DNA of 54,415 bases, taken from the NCBI GenBank assembly GCA_017882375.1, contig JADGPP010000013.1:1-54415 (forward strand), given 5' to 3'. The position numbers were made by a program, and so were the translations under genes. The notes beneath the pieces are model-generated. The model ran no database searches. It was given only the letters and a program-made list of their open reading frames with translations, and had not been told where the DNA came from. Source of the stretch: Solirubrobacteraceae bacterium. GTDB taxonomy: Bacteria; Actinomycetota; Thermoleophilia; Solirubrobacterales; Solirubrobacteraceae. Below are positions 40,732-49,752 of this stretch, in pieces. Within the stretch, counting starts at the first letter, position 1. Each line of letters begins with the position of its first letter.

Positions 40732-43272
40732 TCAATGATGCTTCTTTGCGGCGTGCAACGTAACGACGATCGGCGTCGTGTGCGTCGCGCCCTGCGAGTC
40801 GCGCGCGACGATCGTCGCCTGCGCCTTGAGCACGTGCAAGCGCGTAAGCAGCGCACGGGCCTTGGCCGAGAGGTGAAGCGCGACGACCTTGACGCTTCCG
40901 CCGGGTGCGGAGAAGGAGCCGCCGGCCAGCGTGAGGATCGCCTTCTTCTTCGTGCTCACGCTCACCGCGCTGAGCGTCCGCAGCGTCACCGTCCCCGTGC
41001 AGCTGCTGGGTCCGGCGCAGCTCACCTTCAGGGCGACCGCTCCCGCTGCGCTCGCCGTCAGCGAGGTGCTCGCGACGCCAACTTTGTAGCCGAGCACGCC
41101 GCCGGCACCGCCAGAGCCGCCGGCACCGCCCGTGCCGCCGCTCTGACCCGTGTTGCCGCCGGTGCCTCCGCCCGTTTCGCCACCACCACCGCCGCCACCG
41201 CCACCGCCGCCGCCACCACCGCCGGGCGCTTCGACGTGGACCGTCAGCGTCGCCGGCGCACTTGTCAGTTCGAGCGCGTCGGTCACGGTCAGCGTCACGG
41301 TGTACGTGCCTGCTGCTGCGAAGGTGTGGCCAACGGAGGGCATCGTGGTTGGTTGGGTCGTACCGTCACCGAAGTTCCACGAGTATTTCGTGATCGCCGA
41401 GTGGTTCGGATCGCTCGACGTGCTTGCGTCGAACGTCGCGCCCTGGCCCAGCGTCACCACCGATGGCCCCGTGAGTCGCGCGGTCGGAACCGGTGTGTTG
41501 ATGTTGATCGTCTGCGTCTTGGTGACCGTCGGGCTTTTGAAGCCGCCTTCCCAAACGAGGCTTTCCGGAGCCGCGAAGTCGTCGAGGTGGACGGTCTCGG
41601 TGACGGTTCGTTTACCCGTCGTTTCGTATTTGTGCTTGACGAGCGTAGTCTGGTACTGGTCTTCTTTGACCGTCTGCGTCGCGCCGTCGCCGAAGCTCCA
41701 TTCGACTTCAAGGGCGTCGGCCTGTTTGACGTGCGAGGAGAACGTCACTTCCGTCCCCGGGCGCACCGGTTCTTCGCCTTTGACTTCAATTCCGTTGACG
41801 TGCGCCACGGGCGCGGTCACGCTGGCCTGCGGGCAACCGGTGCCGCCCGGACCGAACTCGACCACCGCCCCGAAGAAGGGTCCTTCCAGTGGGACGAACG
41901 TGATTTCTTCTTCTTCTTCTTCGGTTTCTTCGTTGAACACGATTGTGACGACTTCTTCCTGTCGCAGCAGGAATTCCGGCGCCAGCACGAACACCTTACC
42001 CCCGGAGCCCGCAGCGACCGTGGTCGACAGCGACGGCGGGACCGATTCGATGTGGGCCGGTTCTTCGATCACGCAGGAGTCCGTCGATCCCGGCTGTTGG
42101 CCACCGGTCCAGCCGATCTCAGCGCCGGTCGCGCCCGAGAACGCGACGACGCCCCCGAAGCTTTCGGCGCCGGCCGATTCGTTGTGGATCGTGCTGAGCC
42201 CGAAGAGCGTGCCTTCCGGCCCTGCCGCGAGCCTGCCGCCGGATCCGGCGGTCGCTCCAAAGACACCTGGCACGACACCGCCGGCAGGCGCCGGCGAAAG
42301 CAGATGCGGCGCTCCGGCGGCTTTGAAGTCGTAGGGAACTTCGGCGATGTTTTCGACGCCTTCGACGACGTGCCCGACATCGAGGTGCTGCACGGTTTCG
42401 CCTTTGCCGTTCTTGGCGCTCAGCACGATCGGCGAGTGCGGCTTGTTGAAGCCGTTCTTGAAGAAGTTCGTCGTGTCGACGTAGCGTTCGCCGAGTTTGC
42501 CGTCGGATTCGATCCGCTGAAGCACATAGTGGTCGCCGGCGCCCGAGATGTTGTCTTCTTTTGCGCCGTTTTCGTCGACGTGCGCCAGGACGATCACTTC
42601 GTGTTTGGCGGTGTCGACGGTGATGCCGCGCGGTTCCAGCAGGGCCTTGCCCGCCGTCGCAGACTGGGCTTCGAGTTCTTTTTCGTTGGCCAGCACTTCT
42701 TTGTGTTCGCCTTCCTTGCCGGCGCCGATCAGGTTCGCCCCTTCTTCTTTGGTCGAGAACGCGTACAGCGTCGAGGCGACCGGAAGGTACTGCTGTTTGT
42801 GGGGCTGCGAGCGGTCGATCGCCAGCGTTTCTTCGCGCAGGTCGACGGCGAGCAGGTAGACGCGGCCTTCGGCCGGGTCGATCGCCAGGCCCTCGGCCTG
42901 CGGTTCCCACTGCCCGTAGGCGGGCGAGGTGTTCGTGAACTGCACAGACGCGCTCATCGAGTATTTGTGCGTCACGGGCGAAGCCACGAACTTCTGCAAG
43001 CGGAACACGCGTTTGCTGTTCGTCGCCGGTTTGGCTTCATCGAGCAGGTAGACGCTGTTATCGGTCGGATCGACGCCTATCGCGCGCGCTGAGAGTTCAC
43101 CGAGCTTGCCGGCTTCGCCGTTTTTGGAGGCCGTTTCGCCGAAGCGCGTCAGTTCGCCGTAGCCGTTCGGTTCCGCCGCGCGGACCGTCCCGGGCAGGAT
43201 GCTAAGGAGCGCGCTCGCAAGTGCGAGGCTGGCGAGAATTGCGATCGCGCGGGGACGGTGGGCGTGGGTCAT
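40732..43272 (-). CDS. Secreted PKD-domain surface protein with a propeller-like N-terminal half
   Basis: The start at 43272 has GGAG five bases upstream and a signal peptide (residues about 1-32), giving 846 residues. The N-terminal half has repeated blade-like segments such as AIGVDPTDNSVYLLDEA and LAIDPAEGRVYLLAVD, suggesting an NHL/SMP-30-like propeller. Two PKD domains follow, with WSFGDG near 522-527 and WNFGDG near 629-634. A run of 15 Gly and a Gly/Thr/Ser-rich linker (684-730) lead to a C-terminal beta domain and a His-rich end. No sorting signal is seen. It is probably an extracellular or wall protein with adhesive or carbohydrate-contacting function; that role is inferred from the domains. 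Confidence 0.82.
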   Translation of the reverse strand: MTHAHRPRAIAILASLALASALLSILPGTVRAAEPNGYGELTRFGETASKNGEAGKLGELSARAIGVDPTDNSVYLLDEAKPATNSKRVFRLQKFVASPVTHKYSMSASVQFTNTSPAYGQWEPQAEGLAIDPAEGRVYLLAVDLREETLAIDRSQPHKQQYLPVASTLYAFSTKEEGANLIGAGKEGEHKEVLANEKELEAQSATAGKALLEPRGITVDTAKHEVIVLAHVDENGAKEDNISGAGDHYVLQRIESDGKLGERYVDTTNFFKNGFNKPHSPIVLSAKNGKGETVQHLDVGHVVEGVENIAEVPYDFKAAGAPHLLSPAPAGGVVPGVFGATAGSGGRLAAGPEGTLFGLSTIHNESAGAESFGGVVAFSGATGAEIGWTGGQQPGSTDSCVIEEPAHIESVPPSLSTTVAAGSGGKVFVLAPEFLLRQEEVVTIVFNEETEEEEEEITFVPLEGPFFGAVVEFGPGGTGCPQASVTAPVAHVNGIEVKGEEPVRPGTEVTFSSHVKQADALEVEWSFGDGATQTVKEDQYQTTLVKHKYETTGKRTVTETVHLDDFAAPESLVWEGGFKSPTVTKTQTININTPVPTARLTGPSVVTLGQGATFDASTSSDPNHSAITKYSWNFGDGTTQPTTMPSVGHTFAAAGTYTVTLTVTDALELTSAPATLTVHVEAPGGGGGGGGGGGGGGGETGGGTGGNTGQSGGTGGAGGSGGAGGVLGYKVGVASTSLTASAAGAVALKVSCAGPSSCTGTVTLRTLSAVSVSTKKKAILTLAGGSFSAPGGSVKVVALHLSAKARALLTRLHVLKAQATIVARDSQGATHTTPIVVTLHAAKKHH
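41179..41223 (-). repeat. GGN simple repeat encoding 15 glycines
   Basis: Forty-five bases of GGC/GGT codons encode an uninterrupted polyglycine linker between the PKD domains and the C-terminal domain. The near-identical codons make the tract prone to length changes by slippage. Confidence 0.85.
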
Positions 43273-43474
43273 CTTGCTCCGATCTCTATTGGCGTGCGCT
43301 TGCGGGCGTTGGCTGGCTGGCTCTCGGTGCCTGCACCGCCAAGCAATACGCGGCGGGGCAATCTCGCCGCTCTGCTCCATCCTCTTACCTTCCCCCGGCG
43401 GCGGTGAGCGGGCTGTCCTACGCAACGCTGGCGTATGGAGTCGTGCACACTGTTGCCAATTCGTGAAGAGCCGC

Positions 43475-46400
43475 TCACGGCAACCGCCGCCCGTCGCGGC
43501 TGAACCGTCGCTGCGTGCGCATCGTCGAGATCGTGGCGGGCGCGACGCGCGCGGGCTGGCGGCCCCCGCGCGGGCGGCGGCGAATCGACGCGCCGGCGAA
43601 TGCCGCGAGCAGCACGATGCCCAGCAGATAGACGGGCGAGGGCTCGTGCTCGGAGGCGCGGTAGGCGACCGCGTTGTTGCCGACCGACTCGGTCGCCTCC
43701 TCCTCCTCTTCTTCGCGCTCGGGAGCCTCGACCGGGGAGGTCACCGCCGAAGTGCCGCTTGGCGGCGTCGGGCGAGCGGGCGTCGGCACGGGCAGCGGCA
43801 CGAACGGCAGCAACGGCACGGCCACGACCGCCGGCACGAAGAACGGCGACGCAGGAGTCGCCGGATGCGCGGCCGCAGCGGGCGCGGGCGCCGGCGGCGG
43901 CGGCGGCGGCGGGGCCGGCACCGGCACGGGAGGCGGCGCCGAGGAGGCGGGCCCGGCGCCGGCTGGAGCGGGCGCCGGTGCGGGTGCGGGCGGCGAGACC
44001 GAGGCTTCCTGCGCCGCCGCCGGGATTTCTTTCAGCGGCGTCGTCCCGCACGGACGCCGCACGCTTCCCGGCTGCACCGTGACGGTCAGCGAGGAGGAGA
44101 GGCCGCCCGCGCTGATCGTGACGACCGTCTTGCCGGCGTTGAACGCGCAGAACAGATCTGATTTGGAGTCGGGCACCGGTTCTTCGTGTTCGAGCAGCAC
44201 GGCCTTCGGATCCGACACCGCGAGGTTCGGCTTGACGAAGTTGCCGATGTCCGGGCGCGAGGAGCTGAAGCCGTATTCGGGGACGATGCCGTTGCTGCAC
44301 CCGCTGCCGACGCAGTTGGCGGGAAGTGGCACGTACAGCGTCGATTCGTTGATCGTCGAGCCGCGGTTCGCTCGCCCGCCCGCGCGCGGGCGGCGGGCGA
44401 GACCGGCGAACAGCGTGGCCTGGCTACGGTGCAGCAGTAGCCCTTCCTTCGCTTCCATCGCCAGCTCGCTGATGTTCGGGATCAGCGCGGCCGAGACCGG
44501 GGCGACGTTTTCCGCGTTTCGCTTGCTGACTTCGACCTGCGCGAGCAGAAAGCCCATCTGCCCGATGAAGTTCTGTTTCTGCGCGTTGCTCGAGGTCACG
44601 TACCCGAGCGTCCCCGAGCCGAACGTCGGGATCGAGCGGGTGCCGACGCGCAGCGGCAGTTCGATGTTCTGTTCCGGCGCATCGTAGAAGTACGCCGAAG
44701 CGCCCCCGTTGACCAGGGTCTGCGCCACTTCGGCCGCCGAGCCCTCGCCGGCCGCGAGCTCCGCGTTGAGGTCGGCGCTGCCGAGAACGATCGCCGGCAC
44801 GCCAAGCTCTTTGGCTTCGCTCAGCTCCTGCGCGAGCCAGGCTCGCTGGACGCCGTCGACTTCGCCCGACTCGTCGAGCACGATCACGCGCACGGTGCCG
44901 GCCGTCCCTGGTGAGTCGAGCGCGTAGTAGCTGGGGCAGGGTTCGCTCGGCGTGCCGGCCCACGGGAAGCCCGGAAAGGCCTGTTGGAAATCGCACTCGC
45001 TGCCCGGACCGCGGTCGCTCGGAGACGCGGCGGCGTAGGCGGGAAGCGCTCCACCGAGCACCGCGGCGTACCGTGCGAACTCGCGCTGGTAGGGAACCGA
45101 AACGGGGCCGTGCCCCACGCCCGTCGTCACTCGTGGTCCCGTATATAGGAACGCCCGCAGCCCGGCGATCTGCGCGGCCTGGCCAAGCGCCGAGGTCAGC
45201 CACACATCGGGCCCCAGCCGCGCGTTCTGGCGGTCGGCGCACGGCGCCAGGCATTCCGCGCCGCCGGCGACCGCAAACGTCGCGTTGGCCGCACTGGCCT
45301 GCACCGGCGCTGAGCCAGCGCCTGGCGGGGCGACCCCGTCATCCGGATACCGCGAGACATCGGCCGTATCGAGCGCCGGCGTCGTTTCGTTCACAGCGCC
45401 GCCCACGGCCCAGCCCTGCGCCCCCGTTGGATCGATCAGCACCGCCGAGCTCGGGTCGGCCTGGAAGGGCTGGTCATAGAATTTGTATTCCCCGAGTGGA
45501 TCTTGGGCATGGTTGCGTTCGTGCTCCTCGTCGTTCCAGCCGCCGGCGGTCTGGCGCACGATGTAGCCGGTCGCCAGCGGGTACGGTTTGATCCGCGGAG
45601 GCGGAAAGCCGGTCGGCGGCGCGCGTTCGTTGTCGATTCTCAGCGTCGCGGGCAAGCCGCCCGAGCCGACCGCGCGCAGCGCGCCGGCATCGCGGAACAG
45701 CGCGAGCGAGCCCGGCGCTTCGACGCCCGGATACGGGGGCGTTGGTTGCCAGGACGCGCCGGGGACGTTGCGCTCGAGCACCAGCGGCGCCTCGTCGATC
45801 CCGCCGGGCGTGGCCGACACAGCGGCGCCACCGTCTGGCAGCCCGGCGACCGCCCACGGCACGTCGCCGCCCAGCGCCTGCGCCGCCCCGGCATCGACCT
45901 GCCAGCCGCTTCCGCTGTTGACCAGCAGCCCACCCGTGTAGTGCGCGGCTTCGCCGTCGCTCTGCTGGTGGAACAGGCGAAAGGCGATGATCGCTTCCGA
46001 GCCGGCGAAGGCGATCGAGGTGAAGCTCGCGCCAGCGACTTCGCTCGGCAGCGCTTCCTGGCTCCACGTCTTGCCGTAACGCAGAAGCGTCCCCTGCTGG
46101 CCGACCGCATAGCCGCGGCTCGGGTTCTGCGGGTTAAAGGCAATGCCGAGCAGGTCGCCGGTGAAGTTGATCGGTGTGGCGGGGTCGGGTTCCCACAGCC
46201 CGGTTTCTCCTCGCCACAGCCACATTTCGCCTTCTTCGCCGACCGCGAAGGCGCGTGCGGCGGTCGGCCAGGCGACCGCATGCAGGCGCCGCGTGGAAAC
46301 GCCGCCACTGGGACTGAGCAGACTTTCCGGCTCCCAGCCCTGACCGGGCTCGTAGCGGGCCACCTCGCCGTCGTCGCCGACTGCGAGCGCCTGGCTCGAA

Positions 46401-47842
46401 AGCGCGCCGACGGGCACGCCCGGCTGTGGCGCGATCGCCACGAGCGCGTGGCGAAACGGCACCGGGAAGGTGCGCAAGCGGTCGGGCGCGGGTTTGACCG
46501 TCAGGTGGACCGGAAGCGCCTCGTTGCCGAGCCATCCCTCGCGCGGACTCGAGAAGGCAGCACCCAGCGAGCCGCCGACGTCGTTCGGCGGTTCTGAGCC
46601 TCCGAGTGAGAGAACGCGGGCGAACGTTTCGCCTTGCAGGCGCAGGCTGACGCCTTCGCCGAGGCCGGCGATCACCCGTTCCCCAAATGGCGTCCCCGGA
46701 CTCGACCACGCAAAGCTGCGCAAGCGTCCAAGGGGAAGCGACTCGGGCAGCGAGTGGCCGCACGCGGCGAACGACGCCGCAGCATTGCACCAGCTCCCGG
46801 TCACTTCGCCGTGGTCGGGACTTTCGCTGGTCAGCTTGAAGAACATCGTCACCGGCGTGGCTGCGTCGGAGCGTTCGCCGTCCAGCCAGAGGCCCTGATC
46901 GGTCACAGTGAGGATCTGCGTGGATGACGTCGGCGGCTCATGCCCGGCGCCCAACACGGTGAATGGCTCCGACGGCTGCCCGTCCACGGTCAGCGGCGCC
47001 GGGCCGACCTCGCTCCATGTCGTTCCGTGACGCCGAAACAGCGCCAGGTCGGACGATCCCGACGAGAGCTGCGCGAGCAGCCATGCGTTGCCCGGCGAGC
47101 TCGCGGCGATCGCGAGCACGCGGAAACCACCGACTTCTTCGCTCGCGGTCGGCAGTTCGATCGTCTCGCGCGTCCATTCTTTGCCGTCCCAGTGCAGCAC
47201 GCCGGTCTCGGCGCCGCCCGCGCTGCGGTTGACCGGCACGACGAACGCGCCCGCGTGGCCTCCTTCGTGCAGCGCCGCCAGCAATGGCGTGCGGCTGGCG
47301 CTAAAGAGCTCTTCTTCGGGCGCCAGCGCGGCTTCGCCGGTGCTCGGCAGCGGTTGCGCCTGGAAGGCTCCGCTCGGGTTGCGCACCAAGACGACCTGTT
47401 TCGTCGCCCCGACGGTTCCGATCAGCACGCCGTCGCCGCTCGCCGTCACGCCGCCGGTCAGCGACGTGCTATCCGGTCGGAAATCCGCCAGGGGCTGGCC
47501 GGAAGCGTCGAGGAGCGGTTCGCCGCGCGTCCAGCCCCCGCTGCTCGTGTAGCGCACGATCGCCCATGATTCGGAGGAGATCGAGCCGACTTCGCCGATC
47601 CCCCATGTCTCGCCTTCGGCCTCGCTCGGCGATGAGCCGATCATCAGAACGTCTCGCGCCGGCACCGAGTCGTCGGTCTGCGCTGTTGGTTCGCCTTCCT
47701 GTGCCGCGGCGCGGGAGATCGGATCGATCCAGTGCACGACGCCGCTCAGCACGAAGGCAAGCGCAGCCACGGCGAGCACTCCCGCCACGGGCAGGATCCC
47801 CGCTCGGCGAAGCCAAGCGCCGATCGGCGGGAGCAGTCTCAC
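43475..47842 (-). CDS. Giant surface protein: propeller-like region, degenerate phosphoesterase-like region, Pro-rich stalk, C-terminal membrane helix
   Basis: The 1455-residue product starts at GTG within a 4-bp overlap with the gene before it. A membrane helix or signal anchor covers about 14-36. Residues about 50-780 contain repeated Trp-rich blade motifs such as AWLLAQLSSG and GWAVGG, typical of propellers. Residues about 855-1140 resemble a calcineurin-like phosphoesterase (NARLGPDVWL, then VRVIVLDESGEVDGVQRAWL), but the position of a metal-binding His reads IVLGSADLN. An Ala/Pro-rich stalk (about 1270-1345), an acidic patch and a C-terminal helix (about 1400-1420) with a basic tail follow. 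This suggests a membrane-anchored extracellular protein; its function is unknown. Confidence 0.75.
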   Translation of the reverse strand: MRLLPPIGAWLRRAGILPVAGVLAVAALAFVLSGVVHWIDPISRAAAQEGEPTAQTDDSVPARDVLMIGSSPSEAEGETWGIGEVGSISSESWAIVRYTSSGGWTRGEPLLDASGQPLADFRPDSTSLTGGVTASGDGVLIGTVGATKQVVLVRNPSGAFQAQPLPSTGEAALAPEEELFSASRTPLLAALHEGGHAGAFVVPVNRSAGGAETGVLHWDGKEWTRETIELPTASEEVGGFRVLAIAASSPGNAWLLAQLSSGSSDLALFRRHGTTWSEVGPAPLTVDGQPSEPFTVLGAGHEPPTSSTQILTVTDQGLWLDGERSDAATPVTMFFKLTSESPDHGEVTGSWCNAAASFAACGHSLPESLPLGRLRSFAWSSPGTPFGERVIAGLGEGVSLRLQGETFARVLSLGGSEPPNDVGGSLGAAFSSPREGWLGNEALPVHLTVKPAPDRLRTFPVPFRHALVAIAPQPGVPVGALSSQALAVGDDGEVARYEPGQGWEPESLLSPSGGVSTRRLHAVAWPTAARAFAVGEEGEMWLWRGETGLWEPDPATPINFTGDLLGIAFNPQNPSRGYAVGQQGTLLRYGKTWSQEALPSEVAGASFTSIAFAGSEAIIAFRLFHQQSDGEAAHYTGGLLVNSGSGWQVDAGAAQALGGDVPWAVAGLPDGGAAVSATPGGIDEAPLVLERNVPGASWQPTPPYPGVEAPGSLALFRDAGALRAVGSGGLPATLRIDNERAPPTGFPPPRIKPYPLATGYIVRQTAGGWNDEEHERNHAQDPLGEYKFYDQPFQADPSSAVLIDPTGAQGWAVGGAVNETTPALDTADVSRYPDDGVAPPGAGSAPVQASAANATFAVAGGAECLAPCADRQNARLGPDVWLTSALGQAAQIAGLRAFLYTGPRVTTGVGHGPVSVPYQREFARYAAVLGGALPAYAAASPSDRGPGSECDFQQAFPGFPWAGTPSEPCPSYYALDSPGTAGTVRVIVLDESGEVDGVQRAWLAQELSEAKELGVPAIVLGSADLNAELAAGEGSAAEVAQTLVNGGASAYFYDAPEQNIELPLRVGTRSIPTFGSGTLGYVTSSNAQKQNFIGQMGFLLAQVEVSKRNAENVAPVSAALIPNISELAMEAKEGLLLHRSQATLFAGLARRPRAGGRANRGSTINESTLYVPLPANCVGSGCSNGIVPEYGFSSSRPDIGNFVKPNLAVSDPKAVLLEHEEPVPDSKSDLFCAFNAGKTVVTISAGGLSSSLTVTVQPGSVRRPCGTTPLKEIPAAAQEASVSPPAPAPAPAPAGAGPASSAPPPVPVPAPPPPPPPAPAPAAAAHPATPASPFFVPAVVAVPLLPFVPLPVPTPARPTPPSGTSAVTSPVEAPEREEEEEEATESVGNNAVAYRASEHEPSPVYLLGIVLLAAFAGASIRRRPRGGRQPARVAPATISTMRTQRRFSRDGRRLP

Positions 47843-49752
47843 CCGATCGGCCCCAGCCCGGCGAAAGTGCGCGCACGCGGAAGGACCACGAAGCCCGTGC
47901 TCACCGAGTCGTTGCCGGCCCCTTTCGTCGAGGTCGTCGGCAGAGGCGCGAGCGCGTGGCTCTGGAGGTCGAGCTTGGTCGGCCAGCGGTTGCGGCGCAG
48001 GCGCAGCAACAGCTTGCGATTGCCGGACGCGAACGTCCGTGTCGGGGTGCTCGCCACGACCTGCTTGCGCCGCTTGGCGATCAAGCGCACATTTGCGCGC
48101 ACGGCGAGGCGGAAGCTGAGCTCGAGCGTCGTGCCGTGCACGAGCCGCGTGTGGATGCGTGACACCAGGGGCACGGTGACGCGCGATTCCGTTGGTCCGG
48201 ATGAGGTTTCGACGAGGGTGCCGGGCTGCTGCGGGATTTCGCCTGGCAGCCCCGAGTTGTCGACCGGCGGGGCGTCGGGCACGACCGGCGGGATACCGGC
48301 ATCCGGCGGGCGGAACGTGATCGGCTGCGCCCTGTTGAAATACGGGTCGGTGTCCGGCGATTCGATTTCAGCCTGACGTCCTTGCGGCGTCGTCAGGTGA
48401 AACAGCCAACCCTGGCTCGTCGTCAGCCAGCAGTCGTGCGGCGCCGGACAGGCGATCTTGTCTGCCGTGCCCTTCGGACCGACGCCTTCCGCCGCTTCCT
48501 GAGCGTTCGGCAGCGAGCTCCGTTCGGAAACCGTCCCTTCGGCGGTGAGCCGCGCGACGAGCGCTGGCGCGACGGGTTCCTTGCTGGCGTTTTCACCGGA
48601 GCTGAGGGCGAGCCACGCATTTTCGGCGCCGGAGCCGCTTTCGCCGGCGTCGGGCGGCTCGGCGGCGATCGAGCCAATCGTCTCGTTCTTGGACGTGGCG
48701 CCGCGTTCTTCGCCGGGCTGTTTGGTGAACGGGTTTTCCCCTTCCGGGTGCGTGCCGGGCCCGAGCAGCTGGCTCCACAGCCCCCCGGCGAAGCGCAAGA
48801 CGGTCGCCTCCCCCGGGGCCGAGCCTTGCGGCGTGGGGACGGTCGGGTTCGCCGCTCCCCACAGCGCGCCATCGTCGGCGCTGAGGTGCAGGAAGTCGAG
48901 CCCCTCGGGGAACTCTTCCGAGTTGTACGTGGGCACGCCGGGAAACAGCGAGACGAACGTCGGCTGGACACCGTTGGGCTCGATCACGTGCAGGTCCGAC
49001 GGTTCGGACGCTGATTCTTCTTCGCCGAGCAGATCGTCGCTCTTGATGCGGAGTCCCTCGTAGAGCAGCCCGCCGAAGCGCCGCATGTCCTCGACGGCGT
49101 GGCCCTGCGGCGCCGGTTCGGCGTTCAGCGAATGGCCGTCCCAGTGCAGGTGAAACGCGCCGACCTGCCCTTCCGGCAGTTTCTCGCCGCCGAACCAGCA
49201 GTCTTCACCGCCGACGCACGCGGCGCCGTGCATCGCCTGGTAGGAGCTCGGCCGGAACGCGAGCGAGCCGTAGGAGCCGACGATTTCGCCGTTTGCGAAA
49301 TGACAGAGCGTGTTGTCAGCCAGCGGCGGCGTGCCTTCGATGTTGGCCTGTCCCGGCCGACCGTCGGAGACTGTCCAGAACTCATCCGGCCCTGCCCAGG
49401 CGATCCGCCCGTCGGTGGCCCCGCATTTGTCCGACAGCTCGTGCCATGTCACGCCGTTGTACGCCCAGATCCCCGGAGGGATCGTCGGCGGGTTGCCAGC
49501 AGCGATCAGCAGGCCGCGGTTCGGCGCCCAGAACTCGATGTCGCCGATCTTGCCCAGCCCGATCGGCGTGGGCGCTTTCTGGCCGGTCGGGAGTTCAGGC
49601 GCCGACGGCTGTTCCAGGCGCCAGGAGGCGCCTTCGTCGGCGCTCGCTGCGCTCGCGGTGGGGCCGGCTCCAAGCGCCAGCGCGAGGAAGGCCCCGAGCA
49701 TCGCGAGCAGGGGTCGAGAGTCGCAGCGCCCGATCGATCGAGATCGTCTCAT
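47839..49752 (-). CDS. Secreted propeller-like protein of unknown function
   Basis: The 637-residue product begins at an ATG within a 4-bp overlap with the upstream stop. A signal peptide covers about 1-38 (LLAMLGAFLALALGAGP, then Ala-Ser-Ala). The body has Trp/Gly-rich repeats such as GIWAYNGVTWHEL and AFHLHWDGHSLNAEP, with scattered Cys pairs, similar to the propeller part of the 1455-residue neighbour. A C-terminal beta-rich domain from about 540 (LELSFRLAVRANVRLIAKRR) recalls stalk modules in other secreted proteins here. I cannot assign a function. Confidence 0.72.
   Translation of the reverse strand: MRRSRSIGRCDSRPLLAMLGAFLALALGAGPTASAASADEGASWRLEQPSAPELPTGQKAPTPIGLGKIGDIEFWAPNRGLLIAAGNPPTIPPGIWAYNGVTWHELSDKCGATDGRIAWAGPDEFWTVSDGRPGQANIEGTPPLADNTLCHFANGEIVGSYGSLAFRPSSYQAMHGAACVGGEDCWFGGEKLPEGQVGAFHLHWDGHSLNAEPAPQGHAVEDMRRFGGLLYEGLRIKSDDLLGEEESASEPSDLHVIEPNGVQPTFVSLFPGVPTYNSEEFPEGLDFLHLSADDGALWGAANPTVPTPQGSAPGEATVLRFAGGLWSQLLGPGTHPEGENPFTKQPGEERGATSKNETIGSIAAEPPDAGESGSGAENAWLALSSGENASKEPVAPALVARLTAEGTVSERSSLPNAQEAAEGVGPKGTADKIACPAPHDCWLTTSQGWLFHLTTPQGRQAEIESPDTDPYFNRAQPITFRPPDAGIPPVVPDAPPVDNSGLPGEIPQQPGTLVETSSGPTESRVTVPLVSRIHTRLVHGTTLELSFRLAVRANVRLIAKRRKQVVASTPTRTFASGNRKLLLRLRRNRWPTKLDLQSHALAPLPTTSTKGAGNDSVSTGFVVLPRARTFAGLGPIG

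Noticed and set aside
41179-41223. CRISPR-like or microsatellite array
   Set aside because: The repeat is a coding Gly tract in frame, without spacers.
40714-43092. Plus-strand frame of 792 codons opposite the PKD gene
   Set aside because: Its Phe-rich stretches are the antisense of GAA codons; the minus-strand frame has a signal peptide and PKD motifs.
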